Program-made: the position numbers and the translations under genes | Notes under the pieces: generated by a model | Told to the model about the DNA's origin: nothing | What the model saw: the letters and a program-made list of their open reading frames with translations, nothing else | The model's database searches: none | In this document: piece by piece, positions 8,731 to 17,408 of the stretch | Layout of the letters: the number at the start of each line of letters is the position of its first letter | Position numbering within the stretch: position 1 is the stretch's first letter | Origin: Microbacterium pseudoresistens | GTDB taxonomy: Bacteria; Actinomycetota; Actinomycetes; Actinomycetales; Microbacteriaceae | Direction: 5' to 3' | NCBI RefSeq assembly: GCF_013409745.1 | Contig: NZ_JACCBH010000001.1 | Span: forward strand, 248,001-312,000 | Length of the DNA stretch: 64,000 nucleotides

Positions 8731-10251
8731 ATGCCCGCCCACACGAATTACGCCGCTCCGCGCCTGGATTCCCGGCCCGTCGAGACCTTCGCCGCCACGC
8801 TCGGCGAGCTCTCCGCGCGCCTCGGCGTCGCCCCGCCCGCGCGGGCCGGTATCACGTACACGGGCCTCACGATGGCGACGGATGCGGTGCGCGCCGGCGA
8901 CCTGTTCATCGCCGCACCGGGCGCCCGCACGCACGGTGCGCGCTTCGCCGAGAAGGCCCGCGCTGCCGGAGCCACGGCTGTGCTCACGGATGCCGCGGGC
9001 GCAGCGCTGCTGCCGGACGACCTGCCCGCCCTGATCGTCGACGACGTGCGCGCGGCGGCGGGGCCCGCGGCGGCGCATCTCTACCGCGACCCCGCCGCAT
9101 CGCTCACGACGGTGGGCATCACCGGCACGCAGGGCAAGACGACCACCGCCTTCTACGTCGCCGCGGCAGCGGGCATGGACGACTCCGGCACCATCGGGTC
9201 CATCGGCACGACCGTGCGCGACGTGCTCTTCCCGCCCGAGCTCACCACCCCCGAGGCTCCCGAGCTGCAGGCGCTCCTGGCCGTCATGCGCGAGCAGGGC
9301 CTGCGCACCGTGGCCGTCGAGGCATCCAGTCACGCCCTCGTCCTGGGGCGCGTAGGCGGATTCGCCTTCGACGCGGGCATCTTCCTCAACCTCGGGCACG
9401 ACCACCGCGACTTCCACCCCACCCAGGCCGAGTACTTCGACGCCAAGGCGCGCCTGCTCACCCCCGCGCACGCCCGCGTCGCGATCGTCGACGTCGACTC
9501 GCACTGGGGGCGACGGGCGGCAGAGCGCGCGAGCATCCCCGTGCGCACGATCTCGGCGCTGGGCGATGACGCCGACTGGCGGGCGGAGAACGTCGAACTG
9601 CGCGCCGACGGCTCGTCGTTCGACATCCGCTCGCCCGAGGGCGAGACCGTACGGTTCCGCACGCAGCTCACCGGAGCCTTCAACGTCGACAACATCCTCA
9701 CCGCCGTGGCGGCCCTCGCCGAGACGGGCCGCACGCTGGAGGAGATGGTCCCGGGCATCGCCGCGCTGCCGAGCGTGGAAGGGCGCCTGCAGCGGTTCGA
9801 CTTCGGTCAGCCGTTCACCGCGATCGTCGACTCGGCCCATAAACCCGAAGCGATCAATGCCGCCCTGCGAGCTGTGCGCACCACCTCCCCCGAGGGCCGG
9901 CTCATCGCCGTGCTGGGCGCCAACGGCAACCGCGACGCCGCCAAGCGGCGCATGATGGGACGATTCGCCGCCATGCATGCCGATGTGCTCGTGGTCACCG
10001 ACGACAACCCCTACGACGACGACCCCGACGAGATCCGCGCGACGCTCATCGCCGGCGCCCGCTCCTCGGATGTCGAGGTCGTCGAGATCGGCGACCGGCG
10101 TGAGGCGATGGCCGCGGCCGTGCGAATGGCGCGCCCGGAGGACACCGTGGTGATCCTCGGCAAGGGCCACGAGCGCTATCATGCTCTCGCCGGCGGGGAG
10201 ATCGCCTGGTACGACCCCGACGTGCTGCGCGAGGTCATCGAGGCGCTCTGA
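8731..10251 (+). CDS. murE: MurE-family UDP-MurNAc-tripeptide synthetase with non-DAP motif
   Basis: A 506-residue Mur ligase with all three domains. These are the N-terminal UDP-binding domain, the ATP site GITGTQGKTTTA (residues 129-140) with TTPEAPE and EASSHAL downstream, and the C-terminal domain with GANGNRD and LGKGHERY. MurE adds the third amino acid to the peptidoglycan stem peptide in the cytoplasm. The specificity loop reads DNPY (residues 425-428) rather than DNPR of DAP-adding enzymes, so the substrate is probably not meso-DAP. The gene is not in a mur/fts cluster here, so it could be the main MurE moved out of that cluster or a paralogue. GGGAGG precedes the ATG closely, and a TAGAAT box lies 9 nt upstream. 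Confidence 0.9.
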   Translation: MPAHTNYAAPRLDSRPVETFAATLGELSARLGVAPPARAGITYTGLTMATDAVRAGDLFIAAPGARTHGARFAEKARAAGATAVLTDAAGAALLPDDLPALIVDDVRAAAGPAAAHLYRDPAASLTTVGITGTQGKTTTAFYVAAAAGMDDSGTIGSIGTTVRDVLFPPELTTPEAPELQALLAVMREQGLRTVAVEASSHALVLGRVGGFAFDAGIFLNLGHDHRDFHPTQAEYFDAKARLLTPAHARVAIVDVDSHWGRRAAERASIPVRTISALGDDADWRAENVELRADGSSFDIRSPEGETVRFRTQLTGAFNVDNILTAVAALAETGRTLEEMVPGIAALPSVEGRLQRFDFGQPFTAIVDSAHKPEAINAALRAVRTTSPEGRLIAVLGANGNRDAAKRRMMGRFAAMHADVLVVTDDNPYDDDPDEIRATLIAGARSSDVEVVEIGDRREAMAAAVRMARPEDTVVILGKGHERYHALAGGEIAWYDPDVLREVIEAL

Positions 10252-10260
10252 GCCGCGGAC

Positions 10261-11130
10261 CTAGTCCGTCGGATCCTCGTCGGAGAACGGTCCGGTCTCG
10301 ATCGGGGCTCCCGGCGTGTTCGACCAGGCGCTCCACGAGCCCGGGTACACCGTCACCTCGCGCCCGATGAGCGCGCCGGCGAGCGCGAGCTGCGCGGCCG
10401 TGACGCCGGATCCGCAGTATGCCGCGATCGGAATGTTCTCCCCGGCGCCCGCGGCCTCGAACCTGGCGCCGATCTCCTCAGGGGTGCGGAAGCGTCCGTC
10501 CTCGGTGAGCACCTCGGTGATCGGCAGGTTCTGCGCGCCGGGGATGTGCCCCGCGATCGGATCGAGCGGCTCGGTCTCGCCGCGGTAGCGCTCCGGGGCG
10601 CGGGCGTCGAGCAGCACGCCGGTCCACAGCAAGATCTGATCCGTGTCGAGAACGTCGCCTCGTCCGGGGCGGGTGAGCACGGCATCCCCCACGTCGGGAA
10701 CGACATCGCCCTCCTCGAGCCCGCCGCCGATCGCGCGCCAGGCGCCGAGCCCGCCGTCGAGCACGCGCACGTCCTTCACCCCCGCGCGAGTGAGCGCCCA
10801 CCAGGCGCGGGATGCGGGCAGCGAGCGCGCGTCGTCGTAGACGACGACGGTGTCGCCCTCGCAGATGCCCCAGCGGCGCGCCGCGCGTTCGAGATCGTCG
10901 TCGTCCGGCAGCGGGTGGCGACCCTCGGCGGCGGCACCGGCACGGGAGAGCTCGCCCTCCAGATCGGCGAACACGGCGCCGGGCAGATGACCGGCGAGGT
11001 AGTTCTCCCGCCCGTCGGTGAAGCCGAGCCGATAGCGCACGTCGAGCAGCCGCACGCGGGCGGCAGGATCCGCGAGCAGCGTGCGCAGCGCCTCGGCGGA
11101 CACAAGAGGGGAAGCAGAGGGAGCGGCCAT
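10261..11130 (-). CDS. sseA: Thiosulfate/3-mercaptopyruvate sulfurtransferase (tandem rhodanese)
   Basis: A 289-residue protein with two rhodanese domains. The first has LLDVRYRLG, GHLPGAVF and the structural YDDARSLPASRAWW. The second has LLDARAPERYRGE, GHIPGAQNLP and the active-site loop CGSGVTA with the nucleophilic Cys at about residue 239. This loop is the usual one in actinobacterial SseA-type sulfurtransferases, which move a sulfane sulfur to cyanide or thiols. The frame is open further upstream, but the ATG at 11130 (MAAPSASPLVS) matches the usual start; an ATG at 11139 is possible. It converges on the murE-like gene with a 9-bp gap, so transcription from the two sides collides here. 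Confidence 0.9.
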   Translation of the reverse strand: MAAPSASPLVSAEALRTLLADPAARVRLLDVRYRLGFTDGRENYLAGHLPGAVFADLEGELSRAGAAAEGRHPLPDDDDLERAARRWGICEGDTVVVYDDARSLPASRAWWALTRAGVKDVRVLDGGLGAWRAIGGGLEEGDVVPDVGDAVLTRPGRGDVLDTDQILLWTGVLLDARAPERYRGETEPLDPIAGHIPGAQNLPITEVLTEDGRFRTPEEIGARFEAAGAGENIPIAAYCGSGVTAAQLALAGALIGREVTVYPGSWSAWSNTPGAPIETGPFSDEDPTD

Positions 11131-11158
11131 GCCTCTCATTATCATCCGATCCTCCGCT

Positions 11159-11209
11159 CCGATCAGGGCTGGATATCTCTGGCCAGAGGTGGACATCTCC
11201 GATCAGGGC
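11159..11209. repeat. Direct repeats and small palindrome in the sseA-dehydrogenase intergenic region
   Basis: CCGATCAGGGC occurs at 11159-11169 and again at 11199-11209, 40 bp (about four helical turns) apart. Between them lies CTCTGGCCAGAG, a perfect 12-bp palindrome at 11177-11188, flanked by related GGATATCTC and GGACATCTC. The region is the divergent promoter region of sseA and the Gfo/Idh gene and could bind a regulator. No regulator gene is adjacent. Confidence 0.45.
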
Positions 11210-11243
11210 GGGATAGGGGCGCTCAGCCCGTACGCTGGGGGAT

Positions 11244-12245
11244 GTGACCGGTCTTCGTTGGGGCATCCTCGCCACGGGCGGGATCGCCGCCGCCTTCGCC
11301 GCGGACCTGCGCTCGGCGGGGCTCGACCTCGTCGCGGTCGGATCGCGCGACCAGGAGTCGGCCGACGCCTTCGCCGCGCGCTTCGACATCCCCCGCGCCT
11401 ACGGGTCGTACGCGCAGCTCGCGGCCGATCCCGACGTCGACATCGTCTACGTCGCCACACCGCATCCGATGCACGCCCGCGATGCCCGCCTCGCGCTGGA
11501 GCACGGCAAGCACGCACTGGTCGAGAAGGCCTTCACGCTGAACCGTGACGAGGCGGAGGGCCTGCGCGCCCTGGCGGCGGAGAAGGGCCTGCTCGTCATG
11601 GAGGCGATGTGGACGCGCTACCTGCCGCACATGGTGCGCCTGCGCGAGATCATCGCCGACGGAGTGCTCGGCGAGATCCGTGCGGTGAGCGCCGATCACA
11701 CCCAGTTGTTGCCCACCGATCCCGCCCACCGCCTGAACGCGCTGGAGCTCGGCGGAGGCGCGCTGCTGGATCTCGCGATCTATCCGATCTCGTTCGTCTG
11801 GGATGTGCTGGGCGCGCCGAGCACCGTGCACGCCGTGGCGCGCCTAGGCGAGACCAGTGCCGACACCGAGGTCGCCACCGTCATGACGCACGGCTCCGGT
11901 GCGGTGTCGACCACCGTGTCGTCGTCGCGGGGCGCAGGGCCCAACGCCGCCATGGTGGTGGGAACGAGGGCCCGCGCCGAGATCGAGCGGTTCTTCTGGA
12001 GCCCGAGCGTGCTCCGCGTCACGGATCCCGACGGAGTGGTTCTCGAGGAGTTCGACGGACGCGCCGCGCCCGACGGAGCGCGCGGCATGCAGCATGAGGC
12101 CCTCGCCGCCGAGCGCTTCGTCGCCGAGGGCCGACTCGACAGCGACGTGCTGCCGATCGCCGAGACCGTTGCGATCATGGGTGTGCTCGACGACATCCGC
12201 GCGCAGATCGGGGTGCGCTACCCCGGAGAGGATTCGCATGGCTGA
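11244..12245 (+). CDS. Gfo/Idh/MocA family oxidoreductase
   Basis: A 333-residue protein starting at GTG. The N-terminal Rossmann fold carries GILATGGIAAAFAADLR, and VATPHPMHARDARLAL is followed by GKHALVEKAFTLN, the EKP-like motif of the family (here EKA). MEAMWTRYLP and the C-terminal alpha/beta domain with GGGALLDLAIYP follow. These are the features of dihydrodiol dehydrogenase-like Gfo/Idh enzymes, which oxidise sugars or diols with NAD(P). A TACGCT box ends 7 nt before the GTG, suggesting a leaderless transcript. The last 8 bp overlap the start of the NYN gene, so the two are likely cotranscribed. Confidence 0.88.
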   Translation: MTGLRWGILATGGIAAAFAADLRSAGLDLVAVGSRDQESADAFAARFDIPRAYGSYAQLAADPDVDIVYVATPHPMHARDARLALEHGKHALVEKAFTLNRDEAEGLRALAAEKGLLVMEAMWTRYLPHMVRLREIIADGVLGEIRAVSADHTQLLPTDPAHRLNALELGGGALLDLAIYPISFVWDVLGAPSTVHAVARLGETSADTEVATVMTHGSGAVSTTVSSSRGAGPNAAMVVGTRARAEIERFFWSPSVLRVTDPDGVVLEEFDGRAAPDGARGMQHEALAAERFVAEGRLDSDVLPIAETVAIMGVLDDIRAQIGVRYPGEDSHG

Positions 12246-13194
12246 CACGCAGGACGCCCGCGTCGCCGTCTACCTGGACTTCGACAACATCGTCATCTCC
12301 TGGTACGACCGGGTGCATGGCCGCAATGCCTACGGCAAGGACCGCCAGCGGATCGCGGACGACCCGAACGACCCCGAGGTCGCCGAGCGCCTCTCGCGTG
12401 CCGCGATCGATGTGGGCGCCATCATCGACTACGCGTCCTCCTTCGGCACCCTCGTGCTCACCCGCGCGTATGCGGACTGGTCCTCGCCCGTCAACGCCGA
12501 GTACCGCAACCAGCTCGTGGCGCGCGCTGTAGACCTCGTGCAGCTCTTCCCCGCCGCCGCGTACGCCAAGAACGGCGCCGACATCCGCCTCGCCGTCGAC
12601 GCGGTCGAAGACATGTTCCGCCTCCCTGACCTCACCCATGTCGTGATCGTGGCGGGAGACTCCGACTACGTGCCGCTCGCCCAGCGGTGCAAGCGGCTGG
12701 GCCGGTACGTGATCGGCGTGGGCGTGGCCGGATCCACGGCCAAGTCGCTGGCCGCGGCGTGCGACGAGTTCGAGGCCTACGACTCGCTGCCGGGTGTGGA
12801 GAAACCGCGGCCAAAGGCGGACCCGGTCGAGAAGGCGACGTCGAAAACGCCCGCGAAGTCGCGGCGGAAGCCGACGACGAAACACGATGCCGCGGCCCCC
12901 GAGGAGTCGGCATCGGACGAGTCCGAGTCCGACCCGATCCTCACCGCCGCGGCGGCGCAAAACGAGGCCACGGCGCTGCTGGAACGCGCGCTGCGGTTGG
13001 GGCATGACAAGAGCGACGGCGACGACTGGCTGCACAGCTCGGCGGTGAAGACCCACATGCGCCGGATGGACCCCTCCTTCAGCGAGAAGGCGCTCGGCTA
13101 TCGCTCGTTCTCGGAGTTCCTGAAGTCCCGGGATGCGATCGCCGAGCTCTCCGAGACCGGCCACGAGCGACTGGTGCGCCTCACGGAGAACTGA
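12238..13194 (+). CDS. NYN domain RNase-like protein with C-terminal OST-HTH/LOTUS-type domain
   Basis: A 318-residue protein. Residues 1-180 form a NYN (PIN-like) domain: VAVYLDFDNIVISWYD, then KNGADIRLAVDAVEDM and VVIVAGDSDYVPLAQRCK supply the conserved acidic metal-binding residues. A charged linker rich in K, P, S and E covers about residues 185-240. The last 70 residues (HSSAVKTHMRRMDPSFSEKALGYRSFSEFLK) resemble the OST-HTH/LOTUS fold, an RNA-binding module often fused to NYN. Known relatives degrade or process RNA; the target is unknown. The gene overlaps the dehydrogenase stop by 8 bp and its 3' end overlaps the convergent MFS gene by 14 bp. Confidence 0.88.
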   Translation: MADTQDARVAVYLDFDNIVISWYDRVHGRNAYGKDRQRIADDPNDPEVAERLSRAAIDVGAIIDYASSFGTLVLTRAYADWSSPVNAEYRNQLVARAVDLVQLFPAAAYAKNGADIRLAVDAVEDMFRLPDLTHVVIVAGDSDYVPLAQRCKRLGRYVIGVGVAGSTAKSLAAACDEFEAYDSLPGVEKPRPKADPVEKATSKTPAKSRRKPTTKHDAAAPEESASDESESDPILTAAAAQNEATALLERALRLGHDKSDGDDWLHSSAVKTHMRRMDPSFSEKALGYRSFSEFLKSRDAIAELSETGHERLVRLTEN

Positions 13195-14431
13195 CGCCGG
13201 CGGTCGCCTGAGAGCGCAGGCTCCGCCACAGCACCGCGGCGAGCGCGATCGTGACGAGCCCGACGATCGCGAAGGCCAGTCGTGGATCGGTGAGGTCGGC
13301 CAGTGCGCCCACGGCGAGACCGCTCAGCACCGACGAGCCCGGCAGCGCCATCGCCCACAGACCCATCACGCGCCCGCGGATGGCCGACGGCGTCGAGAGC
13401 ATGACGAAGGCGTTGGCCCGGGCGATGAACCACATCACGGTCGCTCCCACCAGCGCGAGTCCGACGAACATCGGGGGCAGCGACGGGGATGCCGCCGTGA
13501 GCACGACGGCCGCGCCCATCGCGAGCGCAAGCGCCCGGACCTCGCCGCTGCGCGGCATCGTCGGGCCCGTCGCCGAGAACACCGCGCCGGGAAGGGCGCC
13601 CAGACCGAACGCCATCGCCAACGCTCCGTACGTGCCGCCGTCGGCATGGAAGACGTCGGCGACGATCAGAGGGACCACGACGGCGATGTTGAAGCACGCC
13701 GCGGCGCACGCGGCGAGGAGCAGAGTCGCGCCCACCGCCGGCGTGCGACGGGCGAATCGCCAGGCTCCTCCTTCCCCCCCGGCCGATCCGCTGCCCGTCG
13801 TCTCGGGTCGCGTCGGCGCGAGCAGCGAGAGCACGATGATCGAGGGGACGAACACGGCGGCCGCGAGCACGAAGCACCAACCCGCATCGGCCACGACGAG
13901 CAGGAGCCCCGCCAGAGCGGGGCCCAGGACGCGCGAAGCATTGATGACGATCTCGTTCATGCTCACCGCACCGGTCATCCGCTCGCGGCCGACCAGATCC
14001 ATCACGAGCAGCTGACGAGCGGGGTTGTCCACGGCGAAGGCGACGCCGTGCAGCAGCGCCAGCAGGATCAGGCTCCAGATGCGCAGGCCGCCGGTGAAGG
14101 CGAGGGCGGCCAGCGCCGCGGCCACCAGCGACTGCGCCGCAGCCGTGACCAGCAGCACCGTGCGTCGCGGAAAGCGATCGACCAGCACGCCGACGACGGG
14201 ACCGAGCACGAGCGTGGGGAGCATCATGCATCCGGTCACGGCTCCGAGCGCGAGCCCGTCCCCGCCGAGCTCGACGACCAGCCACGCCATCGCGATCTGC
14301 GCCGCCGCCCCACCGGTGCCCGACAGCAGCTGCGCGAGGCTCCAGCGGCGGTAGTCCCGCACACGGAGCGCGGAGAAGGATCGTGCGAGCGCTTCAGCGG
14401 TGAACCGCGCTCGCAGGCCAGATCGTTCCAC
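13181..14431 (-). CDS. MFS transporter (MFS_3/enterobactin-exporter type)
   Basis: A 416-residue protein with about 12 hydrophobic segments. RDYRRWSLAQLLSGTG at the N-terminus and the loop VGVLVDRFPRRTVLLVTAAAQ match the DRxxRR signature between TM2 and TM3 of MFS drug/siderophore exporters. ANAFVMLSTPSAIRGRVMGLW is the equivalent in the second half. It starts 3 bp after the stop of the TIM-barrel gene at 14435, so it may be the last gene of the sugar-catabolic operon and could export a product. Its 3' end overlaps the NYN gene by 14 bp. Confidence 0.87.
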   Translation of the reverse strand: MERSGLRARFTAEALARSFSALRVRDYRRWSLAQLLSGTGGAAAQIAMAWLVVELGGDGLALGAVTGCMMLPTLVLGPVVGVLVDRFPRRTVLLVTAAAQSLVAAALAALAFTGGLRIWSLILLALLHGVAFAVDNPARQLLVMDLVGRERMTGAVSMNEIVINASRVLGPALAGLLLVVADAGWCFVLAAAVFVPSIIVLSLLAPTRPETTGSGSAGGEGGAWRFARRTPAVGATLLLAACAAACFNIAVVVPLIVADVFHADGGTYGALAMAFGLGALPGAVFSATGPTMPRSGEVRALALAMGAAVVLTAASPSLPPMFVGLALVGATVMWFIARANAFVMLSTPSAIRGRVMGLWAMALPGSSVLSGLAVGALADLTDPRLAFAIVGLVTIALAAVLWRSLRSQATAGVSSP

Positions 14432-14434
14432 GCG

Positions 14435-15442
14435 CTACTGGTTGCTGAAGGCGGCGTCGAAGGAGGCCTCGGGCGGGGGCCAGAGCAGGGAGCGGACGAA
14501 GGTCACGGCTTCGGCGGCGCCGTGCAGACGATCCATTCCGGCGTCCTCCCATTCGATGGAGATCGGTCCGGAGTAGCCGATGGCGTCGAGCGCGCGGAAC
14601 GCGTCCTCCCACGGCACATCGCCATGACCGGTGGAGACGAAGTCCCAGCCGCGACGCGGATCGCCCCACGCCAGGTGCGAGCCCAGGACGCCGGCGCGCC
14701 CGTTGCGCGGACGCATCCGGGTGTCCTTGCAATCGACGTGGTAGATGCGGTCCTTGAAGTCCCAGATGAAGCCGACCGGGTCGATGTTCTGCCACATCAT
14801 GTGCGACGGATCCCAGTTGAATCCGAAGGCCTCGCGGTGCTCTATCGCCTCCAACGTGCGCACGCTGGTCCAGTAGTCGTAGGCGATCTCGCTCGGATGC
14901 ACCTCGTGCGCGAAGCGCACGCCTTCCCCATCGAAGACATCCAGGATGGGATTCCACCGTGCGGCGAAGTCCTCGTATCCGGCGTCGATGACCTCTCCCG
15001 GAACGGGCGGGAACATCGCCACGTACGGCCAGATCGACGAGCCGGTGAAGCCGACGACCGTGTCGACCTCGAGCTTGCGCGCGACACGGGCGGCGCGCTT
15101 CATGTCCTCTGCGGCGCGCCGGCGCACACCCTCCTCGTCGCCGTCGCCCCAGACGTAGTCCCGCACGATCGCCTTGTGCCGGAAGTCGATGGGGGCATCA
15201 CACACCGCTTGACCTGCGAGATGATTCGAGATTGCGAAGATCTGCAGTCCGTGGCGGTCCAGGATCTCCTTGCGCGAGGCGAGGTAGGCGTCGTCCTCAT
15301 CGGCGCGCTTCAGGTCGAGATGATCGCCCGAGGCCGCCACCTCCAGGCCGTCGTAACCCCATTCGGCCGCGAGGCGAGCGACCTCCTCGAACGACAGGTC
15401 AGCCCACTGCCCTGTGAACAGCGTGACCGGATGCGTGCTCAT
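14435..15442 (-). CDS. Sugar phosphate isomerase/epimerase-like TIM barrel
   Basis: A 335-residue xylose-isomerase-like TIM barrel: VTLFTGQWADLSFEEVARLA, GYDGLEVAASGDHLDL, then VVGFTGSSIW, FAHEVHPSEIAYD, FNWDPSHMMW, IYHVDCKDTR and ISIEWEDAG. These carry the Glu, Asp, His and Glu metal ligands of the family. Enzymes of this fold isomerise or epimerise sugars, and some catalyse C-O or C-C cleavage of 3-keto-glycosides. The ATG at 15442 overlaps the upstream stop (ATGA). It is more distant from its two neighbours than they are from each other. Its role in the operon is inferred: steps after C3 oxidation by the GMC enzyme. Confidence 0.85.
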   Translation of the reverse strand: MSTHPVTLFTGQWADLSFEEVARLAAEWGYDGLEVAASGDHLDLKRADEDDAYLASRKEILDRHGLQIFAISNHLAGQAVCDAPIDFRHKAIVRDYVWGDGDEEGVRRRAAEDMKRAARVARKLEVDTVVGFTGSSIWPYVAMFPPVPGEVIDAGYEDFAARWNPILDVFDGEGVRFAHEVHPSEIAYDYWTSVRTLEAIEHREAFGFNWDPSHMMWQNIDPVGFIWDFKDRIYHVDCKDTRMRPRNGRAGVLGSHLAWGDPRRGWDFVSTGHGDVPWEDAFRALDAIGYSGPISIEWEDAGMDRLHGAAEAVTFVRSLLWPPPEASFDAAFSNQ

Positions 15443-16401
15443 GATGATCCCTTCGGATAGTTCTGCTCGACCCACGACCAACTGGTCTTCGCGCTCGCGA
15501 ACGGCTCCATGCTGGGTTTGTCCACCTCGACGAGGACCGTCCCGTCGAAGTGTTCGGGGAGGGCTGCCAGAGCGTCGATCAGAGGAACATCTCCCAGACC
15601 CGGTTCGAGGAAGAACCGTTGCGCCATCACGTCGAAGTAGGGCGTCGGCGTCTTTCTCGCCTCTGCGGCGAGGGCGAGATCCATGTCCTTGATGTGCAGG
15701 TCCGAAATGCGGTCTCGGTGCGCTCTCACCCAGGCCACCACGTCCGCCCCGGTCCAGGCGAGATGGCCCAGATCGGGCCCTGCGGCCAGGATGCCCTCCG
15801 GGATCGCCTCCAGCACGTGGTCGTACTCCTGAACGGTCTCGATCCAGGTGCCGACGTGATTGTGCAGCGCCGCCGTCACGCCTTCGGCGGCGAGCACCTC
15901 GGCCGCCTGCCCGATCATGTCGGTCACGCGATCCAGCCGTGCCGGATCGAAGGCATGGCCGGTCGCGGCAGAGACGTCGATCCGGGGCCGCCCCGGCGCC
16001 ATATCGGCGGCCAGGAAGATCCGGTCCAGTCCCATGTACAAGCTCTCCTCGGCCCGGCGTCGAATGCCGTCGAACCAGCGGAAGCGCGCGTCCTCATCGG
16101 CCGAGTGGTCGAGCCCGAACTCCTCCGGCAGCCCGATGTGCACGTAGCCGGGGGTCACGATGAGTCCGGACTCCTCCACCACGCGGGCGTAGTGCTGGAG
16201 GGTCTGCGTCGGGAGCACTTCGAGCATGACGCGGGAGAAGCCCGCCTCACGCACCTGGCCGAGCACCCGGGGCTGCTTGGCCAGGAAGCTGGGCCGGTCG
16301 AACTCCCACCCGACGCTGCCGGGCTCCCCGGTGGACTCCCCGAGCGACACGGTGATCCACTGCAGCGTGTTCAGGGAGAACTGGTCCTGTGTGAGCGTCA
16401 T
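15439..16401 (-). CDS. Sugar phosphate isomerase/epimerase-like TIM barrel (paralogue A)
   Basis: A 320-residue TIM barrel: FSLNTLQWITVSLGES at the N-terminus, then PGYVHIGLPEE, RRRAEESLYMGLDRIFLAADM, LHNHVGTWIETVQEYDHVLE, GPDLGHLAWTGAD, ISDLHIKDMDLAL and GTVLVEVDKPS. The His-Asn-His stretch, the D-x-x-H pair, the H-x-K-D pair and the late Glu are the metal and substrate residues of the family. It closely resembles the next upstream gene in order and spacing of motifs, indicating a tandem duplication. It is translationally coupled to the downstream TIM barrel. The reaction is unknown; 3-keto-sugar isomerisation or beta-elimination is the best guess from context. Confidence 0.85.
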   Translation of the reverse strand: MTLTQDQFSLNTLQWITVSLGESTGEPGSVGWEFDRPSFLAKQPRVLGQVREAGFSRVMLEVLPTQTLQHYARVVEESGLIVTPGYVHIGLPEEFGLDHSADEDARFRWFDGIRRRAEESLYMGLDRIFLAADMAPGRPRIDVSAATGHAFDPARLDRVTDMIGQAAEVLAAEGVTAALHNHVGTWIETVQEYDHVLEAIPEGILAAGPDLGHLAWTGADVVAWVRAHRDRISDLHIKDMDLALAAEARKTPTPYFDVMAQRFFLEPGLGDVPLIDALAALPEHFDGTVLVEVDKPSMEPFASAKTSWSWVEQNYPKGSS

Positions 16402-16441
16402 CGCCTCGATCCTCTCGCCATTGTCGTCGTTCGGCGCCGCG

Positions 16442-17389
16442 TCAGTCGCGGGTCAGGTCGGCGACCCAGCGGGCCGTATGCCTCGCGCTGTCCACCGGAT
16501 CCATGCTGGCGCGGTCCACCTCGATGATGATCCAGCCGCCGAAGTCGTCCGGCAGCGCGTCGAGGATTCCCGGCAGGTCGAGCTGGCCGAGTCCGGGCTC
16601 TCGGTACAGGCCGAGGTCGGTGGCGCGCTCGTAGGTCAGCGGCTCCTCGCGGCTGCGGCGCGCGAGCTCCATGTCGAGATCCTTGAGGTGCAGGTCCTGC
16701 ACGCGGTCCGACCACGTCGTGATCGCATCCTTCGCGTCGATGCCGGCCCACTCGAGGTGCCCGATGTCGAAGGAAACTCCCAGTCGGGAGCCGTCGATGC
16801 TGTTCAGCACGTGCTCGTACTCCTGGCGGGTCTCGATCCAGGTGCCGACGTGGTTGTGCAGGCCGGGCTTCACGCCTTCGGCGTTGAGCACGTCGACCGC
16901 TTCGTCGATGAGGTCGGTGAGCTCGTCCAGGCGATCCTGCGAGAAGTCGTGTCCCACGGCGGGGCGCAGCCAGCGCGAGCCGGTCTGATCCACCTCGGCG
17001 GCGAGGAAGATCGTCGACAGCCCCACGTAGTTCGACTCCTCGGCCTTGCGCCGCACCGCGTCGAACCAATGGATCCGCTCGAAGGAGCCCTTCTCGTACC
17101 GCGGACCGTGATCGCTCATCAGCGGAACCTGCACGTACCCGGGAGCGAGCGCCAGGCCCGCCGCCTCGATCATCCGCCCGTAGTTCTGAAGCGTCTGGGT
17201 GTCGAGCACCTCCAGCATGGTCGCCTCGAACCCGGCATCCCGGATCTCCCGCAGCACGTCGGGGTACTCGGCGACGAAGGCCGGGTCGGCGAAGCGCCAC
17301 AGGCTCGCGCTGTCCAGATCGTCCGGATCCTCCTTGACGTTGATCCACTGAATGGCGTTGAGGGCGAACCTCAGTCGATTCGGCTGCAT
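16442..17389 (-). CDS. Sugar phosphate isomerase/epimerase-like TIM barrel (paralogue B)
   Basis: A 315-residue paralogue of the downstream protein: FALNAIQWINVKEDPDDL, APGYVQVPLMSDHG, RRKAEESNYVGLSTIFLAAEV, GLHNHVGTWIETRQEYEHVL, SFDIGHLEWAGID, VQDLHLKDLDMEL and GWIIIEVDRASM. All family metal-ligand positions are kept. It lies directly after the ABC permease genes (19-bp gap), which ties it to uptake of the same sugar. Two near-equal paralogues suggest a heteromer or two epimeric substrates; this is inference. Confidence 0.85.
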   Translation of the reverse strand: MQPNRLRFALNAIQWINVKEDPDDLDSASLWRFADPAFVAEYPDVLREIRDAGFEATMLEVLDTQTLQNYGRMIEAAGLALAPGYVQVPLMSDHGPRYEKGSFERIHWFDAVRRKAEESNYVGLSTIFLAAEVDQTGSRWLRPAVGHDFSQDRLDELTDLIDEAVDVLNAEGVKPGLHNHVGTWIETRQEYEHVLNSIDGSRLGVSFDIGHLEWAGIDAKDAITTWSDRVQDLHLKDLDMELARRSREEPLTYERATDLGLYREPGLGQLDLPGILDALPDDFGGWIIIEVDRASMDPVDSARHTARWVADLTRD

Positions 17390-17408
17390 GCGGAGTCCTT
17401 TCGTCGTG

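Noticed and set aside
8302-10182. 626-codon minus-strand frame opposite murE and the sulfhydrylase gene
   Set aside because: Low-complexity translation; both plus-strand genes have clear family motifs.
13133-15460. 775-codon plus-strand frame opposite the MFS and TIM-barrel genes
   Set aside because: Composition is Arg/Glu/His/Gly-rich with no family signal; the minus-strand genes are well supported.
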